Shown here: positions 36,268 through 44,968 of the stretch, piece by piece
How positions within the stretch are numbered: position 1 is the stretch's first letter
Layout: every line of letters starts with the position of its first letter
Source of the DNA: Bacteroidaceae bacterium HV4-6-C5C
GTDB taxonomy: Bacteria > Bacteroidota > Bacteroidia > Bacteroidales > Bacteroidaceae
Length of the DNA: 64,000 bases
Direction: 5' to 3'
NCBI GenBank assembly: GCA_007896885.1
Contig: VOIU01000006.1
Location: forward strand, 123,381 to 187,380
Notes under the pieces: model-generated
What the model saw: the letters and a program-made list of their open reading frames with translations, nothing else
Database searches by the model: none
Told to the model about the DNA's origin: nothing
Made by a program: the position numbers and the translations under genes

Positions 36268-37779
36268 TTATTTGTTTAATTGTAACATTTCATCTATATA
36301 CTGCCTAGTGTTACATAATCGAGGAACTTTATGCTGTCCACCAAGTTTCCCTTTTTGTGCAAGCCAATCGTGAAATAAACCCTTGCGCGCCACGATGACT
36401 TCAAGTGGTTGTAATGCTAAATTGTTTTGGCGCTTGGCTTCATAATCAGAATTAATTTCTTTGAGAGTACAATCTAGTATTTTTGCAAATCGGTTAATGT
36501 CATTAGGCAATTGAACAAACTCAATCAGCCATTGATGCCGGCATTTTGCATTAATATCCATGAATACAGGGGCCGCAGAATAATCAGCGACTTGTGCTCC
36601 TGTTTCCGCACATGCTTTTGCCAGCCCTTTTTCTGCATTATCTACAATTAGCTCCTCTCCAAAAGCATTAATGAAATGTTTGGTACGGCCTGTTATGACA
36701 AATTTGTATGGTTTTACATTTGTGAATTTAATAGTATCTCCTATCATGTAACGCCACAGTCCGGCAGAAGTGGAGATAACTACAGCATAATTTTTATTTA
36801 ATTCTATTTCATCTAACTTAAAGATACGCGGATTATTTATTCCGATATCCTCCATTGGAATGAATTCATAGAAGATTCCATAATCGACCATCAATAACAT
36901 TGATAAATCATTAAAGTCGCTTTGAGTACCAAAGTAGCCCTCAGATGCATTGTATGTCTCTACATAATGCATATTGGAAGAACGGATAATTTCCTTATAC
37001 TGTTCACGATAAGGCGTAAAGGCCACTCCACCATGGAAGAAAACCTCCAAATTAGGCCAAATTTCATCTAATGACTCTTTATCAGTTCTTTTTAGGAGAT
37101 GTTTAATGAGTACCAGCATCCATGATGGCACTCCTGATAGGCTTGTGATATTAGTGTGAAGAGTCGTATCTGCAATAGCTTCTATCTTACTCTCAAAATC
37201 ACTCATGAGCGCAATCTTTTTGCTCGGAACACGGATGAAATTGACTAAAGGGTTTACGTTTTGTATCAATATCGCGGATAAATCTCCAACTAAACTATGC
37301 CTAATATTATAATTAGGGCTGTGGCTACCTCCGAGAATAAGACCTTTTCCTGAGAAAAAGTGGCTTTCGGGATTTTGTTTTAAGTATAGAGTCACAGCAT
37401 CCTGCCCACCTTTGTAGTGTGTGTCATGCAATGATTCCCTACTTACAGGGATAAATTTGCTTTTATCATTGGTCGTTCCTGAAGATTTAGCAAACCAACA
37501 GATATCAGATGGCCAAAGAAGATTTTGTTCTCCCCGTCTTAACCGCTCTACGTATGGCTTGATTTCTTCATATGTTTGTATGGGAACACGATTCTTAAAC
37601 TCTTCATAAGTATGAATATTCTTGTAATCGTATTTCTTTCCCCATTCAGTATTTGCAGCCGCTCCAATGAGCCTATTAAGTACATTTTGTTGTAATTCTC
37701 CTGCCTGATCGTTGTATCGATCAAGTTCTTTTAAGCGGCGTTCAAAACATATTCTATTCAGTAGTGATGTGATGTTCAT
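36268..37779 (-). CDS. GH3 auxin-responsive-promoter-family acyl-adenylating protein
   Basis: 503 residues. The GH3 family signature is clear: AKSSGTTNDKSKFIPVS at 97-113 (the ATP/phosphate loop of acyl-adenylating enzymes), LGGSHSPNY, YNASEGYFGTQ (adenine-binding motif), LWRYMIGDTIKFTN and FVITGRTKHFINAFGEELIVDNAEKG. Plant GH3 enzymes join amino acids to auxin or jasmonate. Bacterial members are common in Bacteroidetes with unknown substrates, probably an acyl-amide ligase. Its own -7 box (TAATTTTG at 37807-37814) lies upstream. Confidence 0.88.
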   Translation of the reverse strand: MNITSLLNRICFERRLKELDRYNDQAGELQQNVLNRLIGAAANTEWGKKYDYKNIHTYEEFKNRVPIQTYEEIKPYVERLRRGEQNLLWPSDICWFAKSSGTTNDKSKFIPVSRESLHDTHYKGGQDAVTLYLKQNPESHFFSGKGLILGGSHSPNYNIRHSLVGDLSAILIQNVNPLVNFIRVPSKKIALMSDFESKIEAIADTTLHTNITSLSGVPSWMLVLIKHLLKRTDKESLDEIWPNLEVFFHGGVAFTPYREQYKEIIRSSNMHYVETYNASEGYFGTQSDFNDLSMLLMVDYGIFYEFIPMEDIGINNPRIFKLDEIELNKNYAVVISTSAGLWRYMIGDTIKFTNVKPYKFVITGRTKHFINAFGEELIVDNAEKGLAKACAETGAQVADYSAAPVFMDINAKCRHQWLIEFVQLPNDINRFAKILDCTLKEINSDYEAKRQNNLALQPLEVIVARKGLFHDWLAQKGKLGGQHKVPRLCNTRQYIDEMLQLNK

Positions 37780-37806
37780 TCTTTATATGAAAACAGTTTT
37801 GATTCG

Positions 37807-37814
37807 CAAAATTA
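37807..37814 (-). promoter_or_regulatory. -7 box upstream of the GH3-like gene
   Basis: Minus strand 37814-37807 reads TAATTTTG, an exact TAnnTTTG match, 28 bases before the start codon at 37779. Confidence 0.5.
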
Positions 37815-37908
37815 ATCTTATTTATCAGCTTATCCATCATTTTTCTCTTTTTTTTCTATCTTTACGAACGTAACTGTTTTTTGAAACTGATATAATAAAG
37901 AGAATGTC

Positions 37909-38919
37909 ATGAGAATAGGTATTCTAACTTCAGGAGGAGATTGTCCAGGCATTAATGCTACAATTCGCGGTGTTTGCAAAACGGCAATTAATCATTACGG
38001 CATAGAAGTAATGGGGATTCATAGCGGTTTTCAAGGCCTTTTGTCGAAAGATGTAGAACTTTTGACGGAGAAGTCACTGTCAGGTTTATTGAACATGGGG
38101 GGGACTATACTTGGAACATCTCGTGAAAAGCCTTTTAAAAAGGGTGGAATTGTGGACGGTATCAATAAGCCCGCTTTGATAGAGCAGAATATGAGGGAAT
38201 TGGGACTTGACTGCCTCGTTTGCATAGGAGGAAATGGAACCCAAAAAACTGCAGCAAAAATGACAGCAATGGGCTTGAATGTAGTTTCTGTACCCAAGAC
38301 AATAGACAATGATATTTGGGGGACAGATTTCTCTTTTGGATTTGATTCTGCAGTTAGTATAGCTACGGATGCGATAGATCGTTTGCACTCTACGGCGAGC
38401 TCTCATAAGCGAGTGATGGTTATTGAAGTAATGGGACATAAAGCTGGTTGGATTGCTCTCTATTCAGGTATGGCAGGTGGAGGAGATGTTATATTAATCC
38501 CTGAGATTCCTTATAGTGTACACAATATAAGTGAAACGATAATAAGCCGGTTAAAAAAAGGGAAACTCTATTCCATTGTTGTAGTGGCTGAAGGAATCAT
38601 TACCGATGGTAAAAAACATGCTGCTGAATACATTGCAGAGGAAATAGAGCGTGAAACCGGTATTGAAACAAGAGAAACGGTTTTAGGTTATATTCAGCGG
38701 GGAGGATCTCCCACGCCCTTTGATCGTAATCTTTCTACCAGGATGGGAGGGCATGCTACTGAACTTATTGTAAATGGCCAATTTGGGCGTATGATAACAT
38801 TAAAAGGTAACGAAATTTCATCGATTTCTTTAAGTGAAGTGGCTGGAAAACTAAAATTAGTGACAGAAGATGATGATCTTGTAGTTCAAGGTAGACGCAT
38901 GGGAGTTAGCTTTGGATAA
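37909..38919 (+). CDS. pfkA: 6-phosphofructokinase (G104/K124-type)
   Basis: 336 residues. PFK motifs: ILTSGGDCPGINATIRG at the N-terminus, CIGGNGTQKTA (105-115), VPKTIDNDIWGTDFSFGFDSAV (128-149) with catalytic Asp133, and GYIQRGGSPTPFDRNLSTRMG. In E. coli numbering position 104 is Gly (ATP-type) while 124 is Lys (usual for pyrophosphate-type). This Gly/Lys pairing is that of group III PFKs. The acidic residue before Gly104 is Asn here (GGNGT). The phosphoryl donor is thus best called ATP with reservation. Glycolytic fructose-6-phosphate phosphorylation. A near-consensus -7 box, TATCTTTA at 37857-37864, precedes the gene by 44 bases. Converges with rnc (15-base gap). Confidence 0.9.
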   Translation: MRIGILTSGGDCPGINATIRGVCKTAINHYGIEVMGIHSGFQGLLSKDVELLTEKSLSGLLNMGGTILGTSREKPFKKGGIVDGINKPALIEQNMRELGLDCLVCIGGNGTQKTAAKMTAMGLNVVSVPKTIDNDIWGTDFSFGFDSAVSIATDAIDRLHSTASSHKRVMVIEVMGHKAGWIALYSGMAGGGDVILIPEIPYSVHNISETIISRLKKGKLYSIVVVAEGIITDGKKHAAEYIAEEIERETGIETRETVLGYIQRGGSPTPFDRNLSTRMGGHATELIVNGQFGRMITLKGNEISSISLSEVAGKLKLVTEDDDLVVQGRRMGVSFG

Positions 38920-38934
38920 TTTTTCCAATTGATA

Positions 38935-39819
38935 TTATCCCTCATTATCATTTTTAATTTCGTTCAGATTAGTAGGATTCACAGATATTGTTGGCATTGA
39001 TAAAATGATTTCTTCAGATTCGTCTGCAGATATATTCGCCTCTTCTATTTTAGGTGCTCTTATGGCTTCTATTTCTTTAATGAAAGCATTGTCTTCCTTT
39101 ATTCTTTTTAGAGCAGCCCGCGCTGCAACTTGCTGGGATTCTTTTTTGGAATAACCTTGTCCCGAGCCCGCAGAAATTCCCTCTATACGAATCTCTGTAT
39201 GAAACATCGGGTTGTACTCCGCATCAAATAACTGTTCTATCAGTTCGAAAGAAACCTCCATTTTATTTTTTTGGCTCCATTCTATTAACCTCGATTTGAA
39301 ATTAACCTCTTTGCGAGACATTTTATCCAGATCAATGTAGAGCTTGAAGATCTTATTTTCCATAAAATGTTTACAGCGATCATATCCTTGATCTAAATAT
39401 ATGGCACCAATGAAAGCTTCAAAAGCATTTCCATACATATATGTATTGTGAGAAGAAGAGCGAGCAGAAAACTTAACCAATTTGTCTAGTCCGATTTCGA
39501 CAGCCAATTTATTGAGGGTTTCCCTTTGTACTATTTTAGAACGCGTGTTTGTCAAAAAGCCTTCTCTTCTTCCTTCGAAATGCCTATAAACAATGTCTCC
39601 AACAATAGCATCGAGTATCGCATCTCCTAGGAATTCGAGACGCTCGTTGTTTATAGGATTCCCTTTTTCGGAGCGTATTGAAGTTGATTTGTGTAGTAAT
39701 GCTTGTTGGTAAAGCTGTATGTTGCGGGGAAAAAAACCGAGTATTCTATAAAAACAAAGATAAGACTCTCCTTCCTTGTGGAAAAAGAATCTTATCTTGT
39801 TTATTTGATTACGTAACAC
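38935..39819 (-). CDS. rnc: Ribonuclease III
   Basis: 294 residues. The RNase III signature NERLEFLGDAILDAIVGD lies at 58-75 with catalytic acidic residues, followed by GNAFEAFIGAIYLDQGYD. A double-stranded RNA-binding domain (about 175-250) includes NFKSRLIEWSQKNKMEVSFELIEQ and AGSGQGYSKKESQQVAARAALKRI. The C-terminus extends about 45 acidic residues past the dsRBD. It processes rRNA and other duplex RNAs. Third gene of acpP-fabF-rnc, 8 bases after fabF. Confidence 0.96.
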   Translation of the reverse strand: MLRNQINKIRFFFHKEGESYLCFYRILGFFPRNIQLYQQALLHKSTSIRSEKGNPINNERLEFLGDAILDAIVGDIVYRHFEGRREGFLTNTRSKIVQRETLNKLAVEIGLDKLVKFSARSSSHNTYMYGNAFEAFIGAIYLDQGYDRCKHFMENKIFKLYIDLDKMSRKEVNFKSRLIEWSQKNKMEVSFELIEQLFDAEYNPMFHTEIRIEGISAGSGQGYSKKESQQVAARAALKRIKEDNAFIKEIEAIRAPKIEEANISADESEEIILSMPTISVNPTNLNEIKNDNEG

Positions 39820-39827
39820 GACTATAA

Positions 39828-41090
39828 TTATTCAGTGTATTTCTTGAATATAGCACAAGCATTGTGTCCACCAAATCCAAATGTATTGGACAAGGCTACA
39901 TTTATAGTACGCTTTTGCGCCTTATTAAATGTGAGATTCAAATCATAATCAATGTTTTCATCATTATCTCCTTCTTCATGGTTGATAGTAGGAGGTACAA
40001 TGTTATTCTTAATAGCTAAAATACTAGCTATTGCTTCCACTGCACCTGCTGCACCAAGTAGATGGCCTGTCATTGATTTTGTTGAGCTGATATTCAATTT
40101 GTAAGCATGTTCCCCGAATACTTCTTTAATCGCTTTTGCCTCTGAAATGTCACCAACCGGCGTAGATGTACCATGAACATTGATGTAATCCACTTCTTCC
40201 GGATTCATTTCTGCATCTTCCAGTGCATTCAGCATTACAAGTTTTGCACCCAATCCTTCAGGATGAGAGGCTGTAAGATGATAAGCATCAGCAGACATAC
40301 CTACTCCTGCTACTTCGGCATAAATTTTAGCGCCGCGGGCTTTAGCATGTTCTAATTCTTCGAGAACAAGGCAACCGCCACCTTCTCCCATTACAAAGCC
40401 ATCACGACTTGCGCTGAATGGGCGAGAAGCAGTTTCAGGTGATTCGTTGCGTGTAGAAAGTGCATGCATAGCATTAAAGCCACCTACACCACACGCTGTA
40501 ATTGCAGCTTCTGAACCTCCCGTTACGATAGCATTTGCTTTACCTAACCGAATTAAATTGAATGCATCAGCAATTGCATTTGTTGAAGTTGCGCAAGCTG
40601 AACAAGTCGCATAGTTTGGACCATGGAAACCATATATGATAGAAATCTGTCCTGCCGCAATGTCCGAAATCATTTTTGGAATGAAAAATGGATTAAACTT
40701 CGGGCCAAGCTCTTTGTGAAGAGCATAATTGCTAGATTCTTCTTCAAAAGTACGGATTCCGCCGATACCTGCACCAAAAATAACACCAATTTTATTTAGG
40801 TCTTCATTTTCAGTGTCAAGACCCGAATCTGTAACCGCATCTTTTGCTACACCAATGGCATACTGTGTGTATAAGTCCATTTTCCGAGCTTCTTTGCGGT
40901 CGATATATTGGTTTGCATCGAAGTTTTTTACTTCGCAAGCAAATTGAGTCTTGAAAAGGGATGCGTCAAAATAAGTAATAGGCCCTGCTCCACTAGTCCC
41001 ATTGATCAAGTTTTCCCAAAATTCGGAAACCGTATTACCAATAGGAGTAATGGCGCCGAGACCCGTTACTACAACTCTTTTTAATTCCAT
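39828..41090 (-). CDS. fabF: 3-oxoacyl-[acyl-carrier-protein] synthase II
   Basis: 420 residues. Condensing-enzyme triad visible: Cys166 in TCSACATSTNAIADAF, His in NVHGTSTPVGD, His in KSMTGHLLGAAGAVEA, and the C-terminal NTFGFGGHNACAIF loop. The N-terminal RVVVTGLGAITPIGN is standard. It elongates acyl-ACP with malonyl-ACP in fatty acid synthesis. Follows acpP by 18 bases, the normal pairing. Confidence 0.97.
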   Translation of the reverse strand: MELKRVVVTGLGAITPIGNTVSEFWENLINGTSGAGPITYFDASLFKTQFACEVKNFDANQYIDRKEARKMDLYTQYAIGVAKDAVTDSGLDTENEDLNKIGVIFGAGIGGIRTFEEESSNYALHKELGPKFNPFFIPKMISDIAAGQISIIYGFHGPNYATCSACATSTNAIADAFNLIRLGKANAIVTGGSEAAITACGVGGFNAMHALSTRNESPETASRPFSASRDGFVMGEGGGCLVLEELEHAKARGAKIYAEVAGVGMSADAYHLTASHPEGLGAKLVMLNALEDAEMNPEEVDYINVHGTSTPVGDISEAKAIKEVFGEHAYKLNISSTKSMTGHLLGAAGAVEAIASILAIKNNIVPPTINHEEGDNDENIDYDLNLTFNKAQKRTINVALSNTFGFGGHNACAIFKKYTE

Positions 41091-41108
41091 ATTAATAAAA
41101 GGAATAAA

Positions 41109-41345
41109 TTACTTAGCGTGTTCCTCGATGTAGGATACAGCATCACCTACAGTACCAATTTTCTCAGCTTGGTCGTCAGGAATAGAAATGCCAAATTCTT
41201 TTTCGAATTCCATGATAAGCTCTACAGTGTCAAGAGAATCAGCTCCTAAATCATTTGTGAAGCTAGCTTCATTAGTAACTTCTGATTCTTCAACGCCTAA
41301 TTTATCGACGATAATCGCTTTCACTCTTGATGCAATTTCAGACAT
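41109..41345 (-). CDS. acpP: Acyl carrier protein
   Basis: 78 residues, acidic, four-helix ACP. The phosphopantetheine attachment is Ser37 in [14 protein letters not shown]. Carries acyl chains for fatty acid and lipid A synthesis. First gene of acpP-fabF-rnc, with a well-formed promoter upstream. Confidence 0.98.
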   Translation of the reverse strand: MSEIASRVKAIIVDKLGVEESEVTNEASFTNDLGADSLDTVELIMEFEKEFGISIPDDQAEKIGTVGDAVSYIEEHAK

Positions 41346-41396
41346 AACTTTAAGTTTTTAATTAATAATTAGTTTTAATTCTTTAATTTTGCGCTG

Positions 41397-41428
41397 CAAA
41401 GGAATAAATATTTATTGTTCCTAGCAAA
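41397..41428 (-). promoter_or_regulatory. Promoter of the acpP-fabF-rnc operon
   Basis: On the minus strand a TTTG (41428-41425) is followed after exactly 20 bases by TTCCTTTG (41404-41397), one mismatch from TAnnTTTG. The 20-base spacing fits the primary Bacteroidetes sigma factor. It lies about 50 bases upstream of the acpP start and in the gap divergent from purN. Confidence 0.6.
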
Positions 41429-41494
41429 TATTTAATCAATTAAATGCAGGTTTTTGCACATTTTTCACGACTTTGTGCATTTTTTCGAGGCTTT

Positions 41495-42067
41495 ATGAAA
41501 AGAAATATCGCAGTTCTTGCTTCCGGGAATGGAACGAATGCGGAGAATATTATCCGTTATTTCAGTTCCAATGAGTATATTGATGTTAGCCTTGTTATTT
41601 CTAACAGGCAGAATGCCTTTGTGTTGGAACGTGCAAGAGCCTTATCAATACCTGCTATTTCTTATGAAAAGGATGAATGGTCTAGTGGAAAGAATGTATT
41701 GTTGGGACTTCGCAAGTATAAGATTGATTTTATAGTTCTTGCTGGATTTATGATACGCATACCTACTAATATATTGCATGCTTATCCTGATAAAATAATA
41801 AATATACATCCTTCTCTCTTACCTCGGTTTGGAGGCAAAGGGATGTATGGAGATTTTGTTCATGAGGCTGTATTGGCAGCAGGTGAGAAGGAGAGTGGTA
41901 TTACCATACATTATGTTAATGAGCACTATGACGAAGGAGCTGTTATTCGTCAAATAAAGTGTCCTGTTTTGTCAACAGACACATTGCAGACTCTTAGTCA
42001 AAGAATACATGAATTAGAATATAAATATTATCCTTCCGTTATAGAAGAACTTTTGATAGGAGTCTAA
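41495..42067 (+). CDS. purN: Phosphoribosylglycinamide formyltransferase
   Basis: 190 residues from the ATG at 41495 (MKRNIAVLASGNGTNAENI); the frame extends 17 residues upstream to 41444 without family similarity. The GART motifs are NIHPSLLPRFGGKGMYG with the catalytic Asn-His, and AGEKESGITIHYVNEHYDEGAVI with the catalytic Asp. It formylates GAR with 10-formyl-tetrahydrofolate in purine synthesis. Converges with pdxB (19-base gap). Confidence 0.95.
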   Translation: MKRNIAVLASGNGTNAENIIRYFSSNEYIDVSLVISNRQNAFVLERARALSIPAISYEKDEWSSGKNVLLGLRKYKIDFIVLAGFMIRIPTNILHAYPDKIINIHPSLLPRFGGKGMYGDFVHEAVLAAGEKESGITIHYVNEHYDEGAVIRQIKCPVLSTDTLQTLSQRIHELEYKYYPSVIEELLIGV

Positions 42068-42086
42068 TCCTCTTTACTTAGAACCT

Positions 42087-43133
42087 TTATATTATTCTTA
42101 TTGTATATGCATCTTTTTCTCTGCGTAAGGGATAGTTTCCTCGCAACTTTTCGAATAATTCGGGATGTTCTTTTAATTGTTTTGAATCTTGACGAGGATC
42201 ATATATCTGTAAATAAGCATCATATATAGACTTCGCATAGATATTAGGTTCCGGTGGATTGGGTGGAACTATTTCGAAATTAGTGTTTATTCCAAAGTGC
42301 TTGCAGAGAGCTTCTAATGACATACGTGTTGCGTTCGCTTTACCATCTGCGGAATATCCGGCAATGTGCGGAGTGCTGATAAATACTTTATTAAGCAGAT
42401 CCAGATTGATATTCGGCTCGTTTTCCCACACGTCAATGATGGCATTTTCTATTTTTCCTTCTTCCAATGCTCTAATTAATGCTTGGCTTTCAAGAACCTC
42501 TCCCCGCGACGTGTTAATAATGACAGGACGACGTTTTAGTGAGGCAAAAAATGCTGCATTGCCCAAATGATAGGTTTTGTACTTACCATCCATATTTAAT
42601 GGCACGTGGAATGTTAGTATATCACATTGCTCTGCAAGGCTTTGTATGGAATCAAAAGTTTTGTGATCTTTTTGATTTTCTTGAAGTGGAGGGTCATTAA
42701 GTAAGACTCGCATCCCCATTTGTCGTGCGACTTTTAATACTTTGCTTCCTACATTCCCCACACCAACAATCCCAATGGTTGTATGGTTTGGGTCTTTCTT
42801 TCTAAGTTGGCATAATAGTATTAAAGTTGATTCAATGTATTGTGAGACTGATGAAGCATTGCATCCCGGGGCATTGGTCCATTTAATACCGGCTTCTTGG
42901 CAATATTTTGTATCAATGTGATCAAAGCCAATGGTTGCTGTCGCAATGAATTGCACTTTACTTCCTTCGAGCAGACTTTTATTGCAGTAAGTACGAGTCC
43001 TTATGATTAGTGCATCGGCATCTTTTATTAGCTCAGGAGTAAAATTACGTCCGGAGATATAAATAACATTATCAGTTATAGCCTCAAGCGGCTTTTTTAT
43101 ATAAGGTATATTTTCATCAACGATAACTTTCAT
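42087..43133 (-). CDS. pdxB: Erythronate-4-phosphate dehydrogenase
   Basis: 348 residues. D-2-hydroxyacid dehydrogenase fold: substrate-domain N-terminus MKVIVDENIPYIKKPLE, NAD motif GIVGVGNVGSKVLKVA, the catalytic Arg in INTSRGEVLE, Glu in VWENEPNI and His in STPHIAGYSADGK. The C-terminal 70-residue dimerisation extension and the opening VDENIP distinguish PdxB from SerA or GhrB. It acts in the DXP-dependent vitamin B6 pathway. Confidence 0.95.
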   Translation of the reverse strand: MKVIVDENIPYIKKPLEAITDNVIYISGRNFTPELIKDADALIIRTRTYCNKSLLEGSKVQFIATATIGFDHIDTKYCQEAGIKWTNAPGCNASSVSQYIESTLILLCQLRKKDPNHTTIGIVGVGNVGSKVLKVARQMGMRVLLNDPPLQENQKDHKTFDSIQSLAEQCDILTFHVPLNMDGKYKTYHLGNAAFFASLKRRPVIINTSRGEVLESQALIRALEEGKIENAIIDVWENEPNINLDLLNKVFISTPHIAGYSADGKANATRMSLEALCKHFGINTNFEIVPPNPPEPNIYAKSIYDAYLQIYDPRQDSKQLKEHPELFEKLRGNYPLRREKDAYTIRII

Positions 43134-43158
43134 TGTTCCATATCATTTGTTTATACTG

Positions 43159-43166
43159 CAAAATTA
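43159..43166 (-). promoter_or_regulatory. -7 box of the pdxB promoter
   Basis: Minus strand 43166-43159 reads TAATTTTG (TAnnTTTG), 26 bases before the pdxB start, in an 88-base divergent gap. Confidence 0.5.
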
Positions 43167-43188
43167 TGATATATAACTGAAAACTGTC

Positions 43189-43196
43189 TATATTTG
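43189..43196 (+). promoter_or_regulatory. -7 box of the ArnT-like gene promoter
   Basis: TATATTTG, an exact TAnnTTTG match, 26 bases before the start codon at 43222. Forms a divergent promoter pair with the pdxB box at 43159-43166. Confidence 0.5.
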
Positions 43197-43221
43197 CCGG
43201 AATAATAAATGAATAAATATC

Positions 43222-44955
43222 ATGGAGAGCTTAACAATAAGAAAAGCATTTTGGTTATTATTATTAATAAGTGTTTTTACTATCATTCCTTTTTTAGGGC
43301 TGTCCGATTTTCATACGAAAGGAGAACCTAGAGAGGCAATTGTTTCATACACCATGTTGTCTACAGGAAATTGGGTATTGCCCGTCAATAACGGTGGTGA
43401 AATCGCTTATAAACCTCCATTTTTTCATTGGTGTATTGCTGCAGTTTCTTTTTTGAACAATAATCAGGTGACTGAAGCTACTTCACGAATGCCTTCTGCA
43501 ATCGGTTTGATTCTAATGGTGGTAGTCGGTTTTCTTTTCTTAGGACGTAGAAAGGGCGTTTCGGTAGCTTTACTTGCTGCATTCATAACACTCACTAACT
43601 TTGAATTGCATAGGGCAGGAGTGAATTGTCGTGTTGATATGGTTTTGACAGCCTTGACTGTCATTGCTTTGTATTCCTTTTATCGCTGGTATGAAAAGGG
43701 GTTGAAGGGTGTTCCATGGGTAGCTATAATATGCATGAGTTTAGCTACTTTGACTAAAGGGCCAGTAGGAACCTTGATTCCTTGTCTTGTAACTGGAGTG
43801 TTTCTTTTACTTCGAGGGATGAACTTCTTCAAAGCTTTCTCTTTTCTTTTTCTTGCAGGATTAGCATCTTTAGTAATTCCCGGTTTATGGTATTTTGCTG
43901 CTTACCAACAAGGAGGAAAGGCTTTCTTGGATTTGATCTTGGAAGAAAATGTGGGAAGAATGACTAATACGATGAGCTATGATTCATGTGTTAATCCTTG
44001 GTATTATAATCTTATCACATTGTTATCCGGATATGTGCCATGGGCGCTGCTCGTGCTAATTTCATTATTTACTCTGCAATATCAAAAAGTAAATTTAAAA
44101 CCTCTTGCTTGGTGGAATAACTTGAAAGATCGAATTGCAAAAATGGAATCATTCGATTTGTTTGCATTAACAGCCATCGCTGTAATTTTTGTGTTTTATT
44201 GTTTTCCTCAAAGTAAGCGGAGTGTTTATCTTATGCCTATTTATCCATTTATTGCATACTTTTTGGCTAAGTATATCTTGCATTTAAGCAAAAAGCATAT
44301 TAAGGTTTTGAAGCTATATGGTGGAATTCTCGCTGGAATAAGTCTATTGCTTTTTGCTACATTTCTGGTTGTAAAACAAGGGCTGATACCTGAAACTATT
44401 TTTCATGGCAGACATGCCGGTGATAATATCGATTTTCTTCATGCTATAGAGCAAATGGGTGGTTTTGGAACATGGATTTTAGTCTTATTACCGACACTTC
44501 TTGGCCTCTATTGGTGGGTATATAGTCGCAAGAGTATAGCTGATACTCTGCCCTATGCTCTTGTTGTAATTACGATGGGTTTATATTTGTCTTTGGATGG
44601 GGCTTATCAGCCGGCTGTACTCAATGCAAAATCAGATAAACCCACAGCGACTGATATTGCTCGATTAATACCGCCGGGCCATGGTGATATTTACGGTTTT
44701 GTTGCTTATAATTTGGATACCACCGGTGACTTTGTCCGCTTCTTTGCAATTAATTTTTATATAGGGAATCGCATAGGTGATTTCTATCAGAAACGCCCTA
44801 AGCATGGCTATCTATTGGTGGGTGAGGAAGATGCTAAACGCTTCCTTCCCGAGTTTGAGAAAGAAGGTTATAGATTTGACTTCTTTTATAAAGCTAAAAA
44901 ACGCGGGTGTGATGTTAAGCAGATTGCGGAAATTTATAAATTTTCAAAAGAGTGA
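43222..44955 (+). CDS. ArnT/PMT-like membrane glycosyltransferase
   Basis: 577 residues with about ten or more TM segments. The GT-C start FLGLSDFHTKGEPREAIVSYTML (residues about 25-46) has the acidic loop motif of GT39/GT83 enzymes, followed by AYKPPFFHWCIA and LHRAGVNCRVDMVL. A C-terminal periplasmic part follows about residue 430. Enzymes of this type transfer a sugar from an undecaprenyl- or dolichyl-phosphate carrier onto lipid A, glycans or protein at the outer face of the inner membrane. The neighbouring operon encodes a GtrB-like transferase that could make such a lipid-linked sugar. Acceptor and sugar unknown. Converges with the LtaS-like gene (13 bases). Confidence 0.85.
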   Translation: MESLTIRKAFWLLLLISVFTIIPFLGLSDFHTKGEPREAIVSYTMLSTGNWVLPVNNGGEIAYKPPFFHWCIAAVSFLNNNQVTEATSRMPSAIGLILMVVVGFLFLGRRKGVSVALLAAFITLTNFELHRAGVNCRVDMVLTALTVIALYSFYRWYEKGLKGVPWVAIICMSLATLTKGPVGTLIPCLVTGVFLLLRGMNFFKAFSFLFLAGLASLVIPGLWYFAAYQQGGKAFLDLILEENVGRMTNTMSYDSCVNPWYYNLITLLSGYVPWALLVLISLFTLQYQKVNLKPLAWWNNLKDRIAKMESFDLFALTAIAVIFVFYCFPQSKRSVYLMPIYPFIAYFLAKYILHLSKKHIKVLKLYGGILAGISLLLFATFLVVKQGLIPETIFHGRHAGDNIDFLHAIEQMGGFGTWILVLLPTLLGLYWWVYSRKSIADTLPYALVVITMGLYLSLDGAYQPAVLNAKSDKPTATDIARLIPPGHGDIYGFVAYNLDTTGDFVRFFAINFYIGNRIGDFYQKRPKHGYLLVGEEDAKRFLPEFEKEGYRFDFFYKAKKRGCDVKQIAEIYKFSKE

Positions 44956-44968
44956 ATTTATACTAGAA

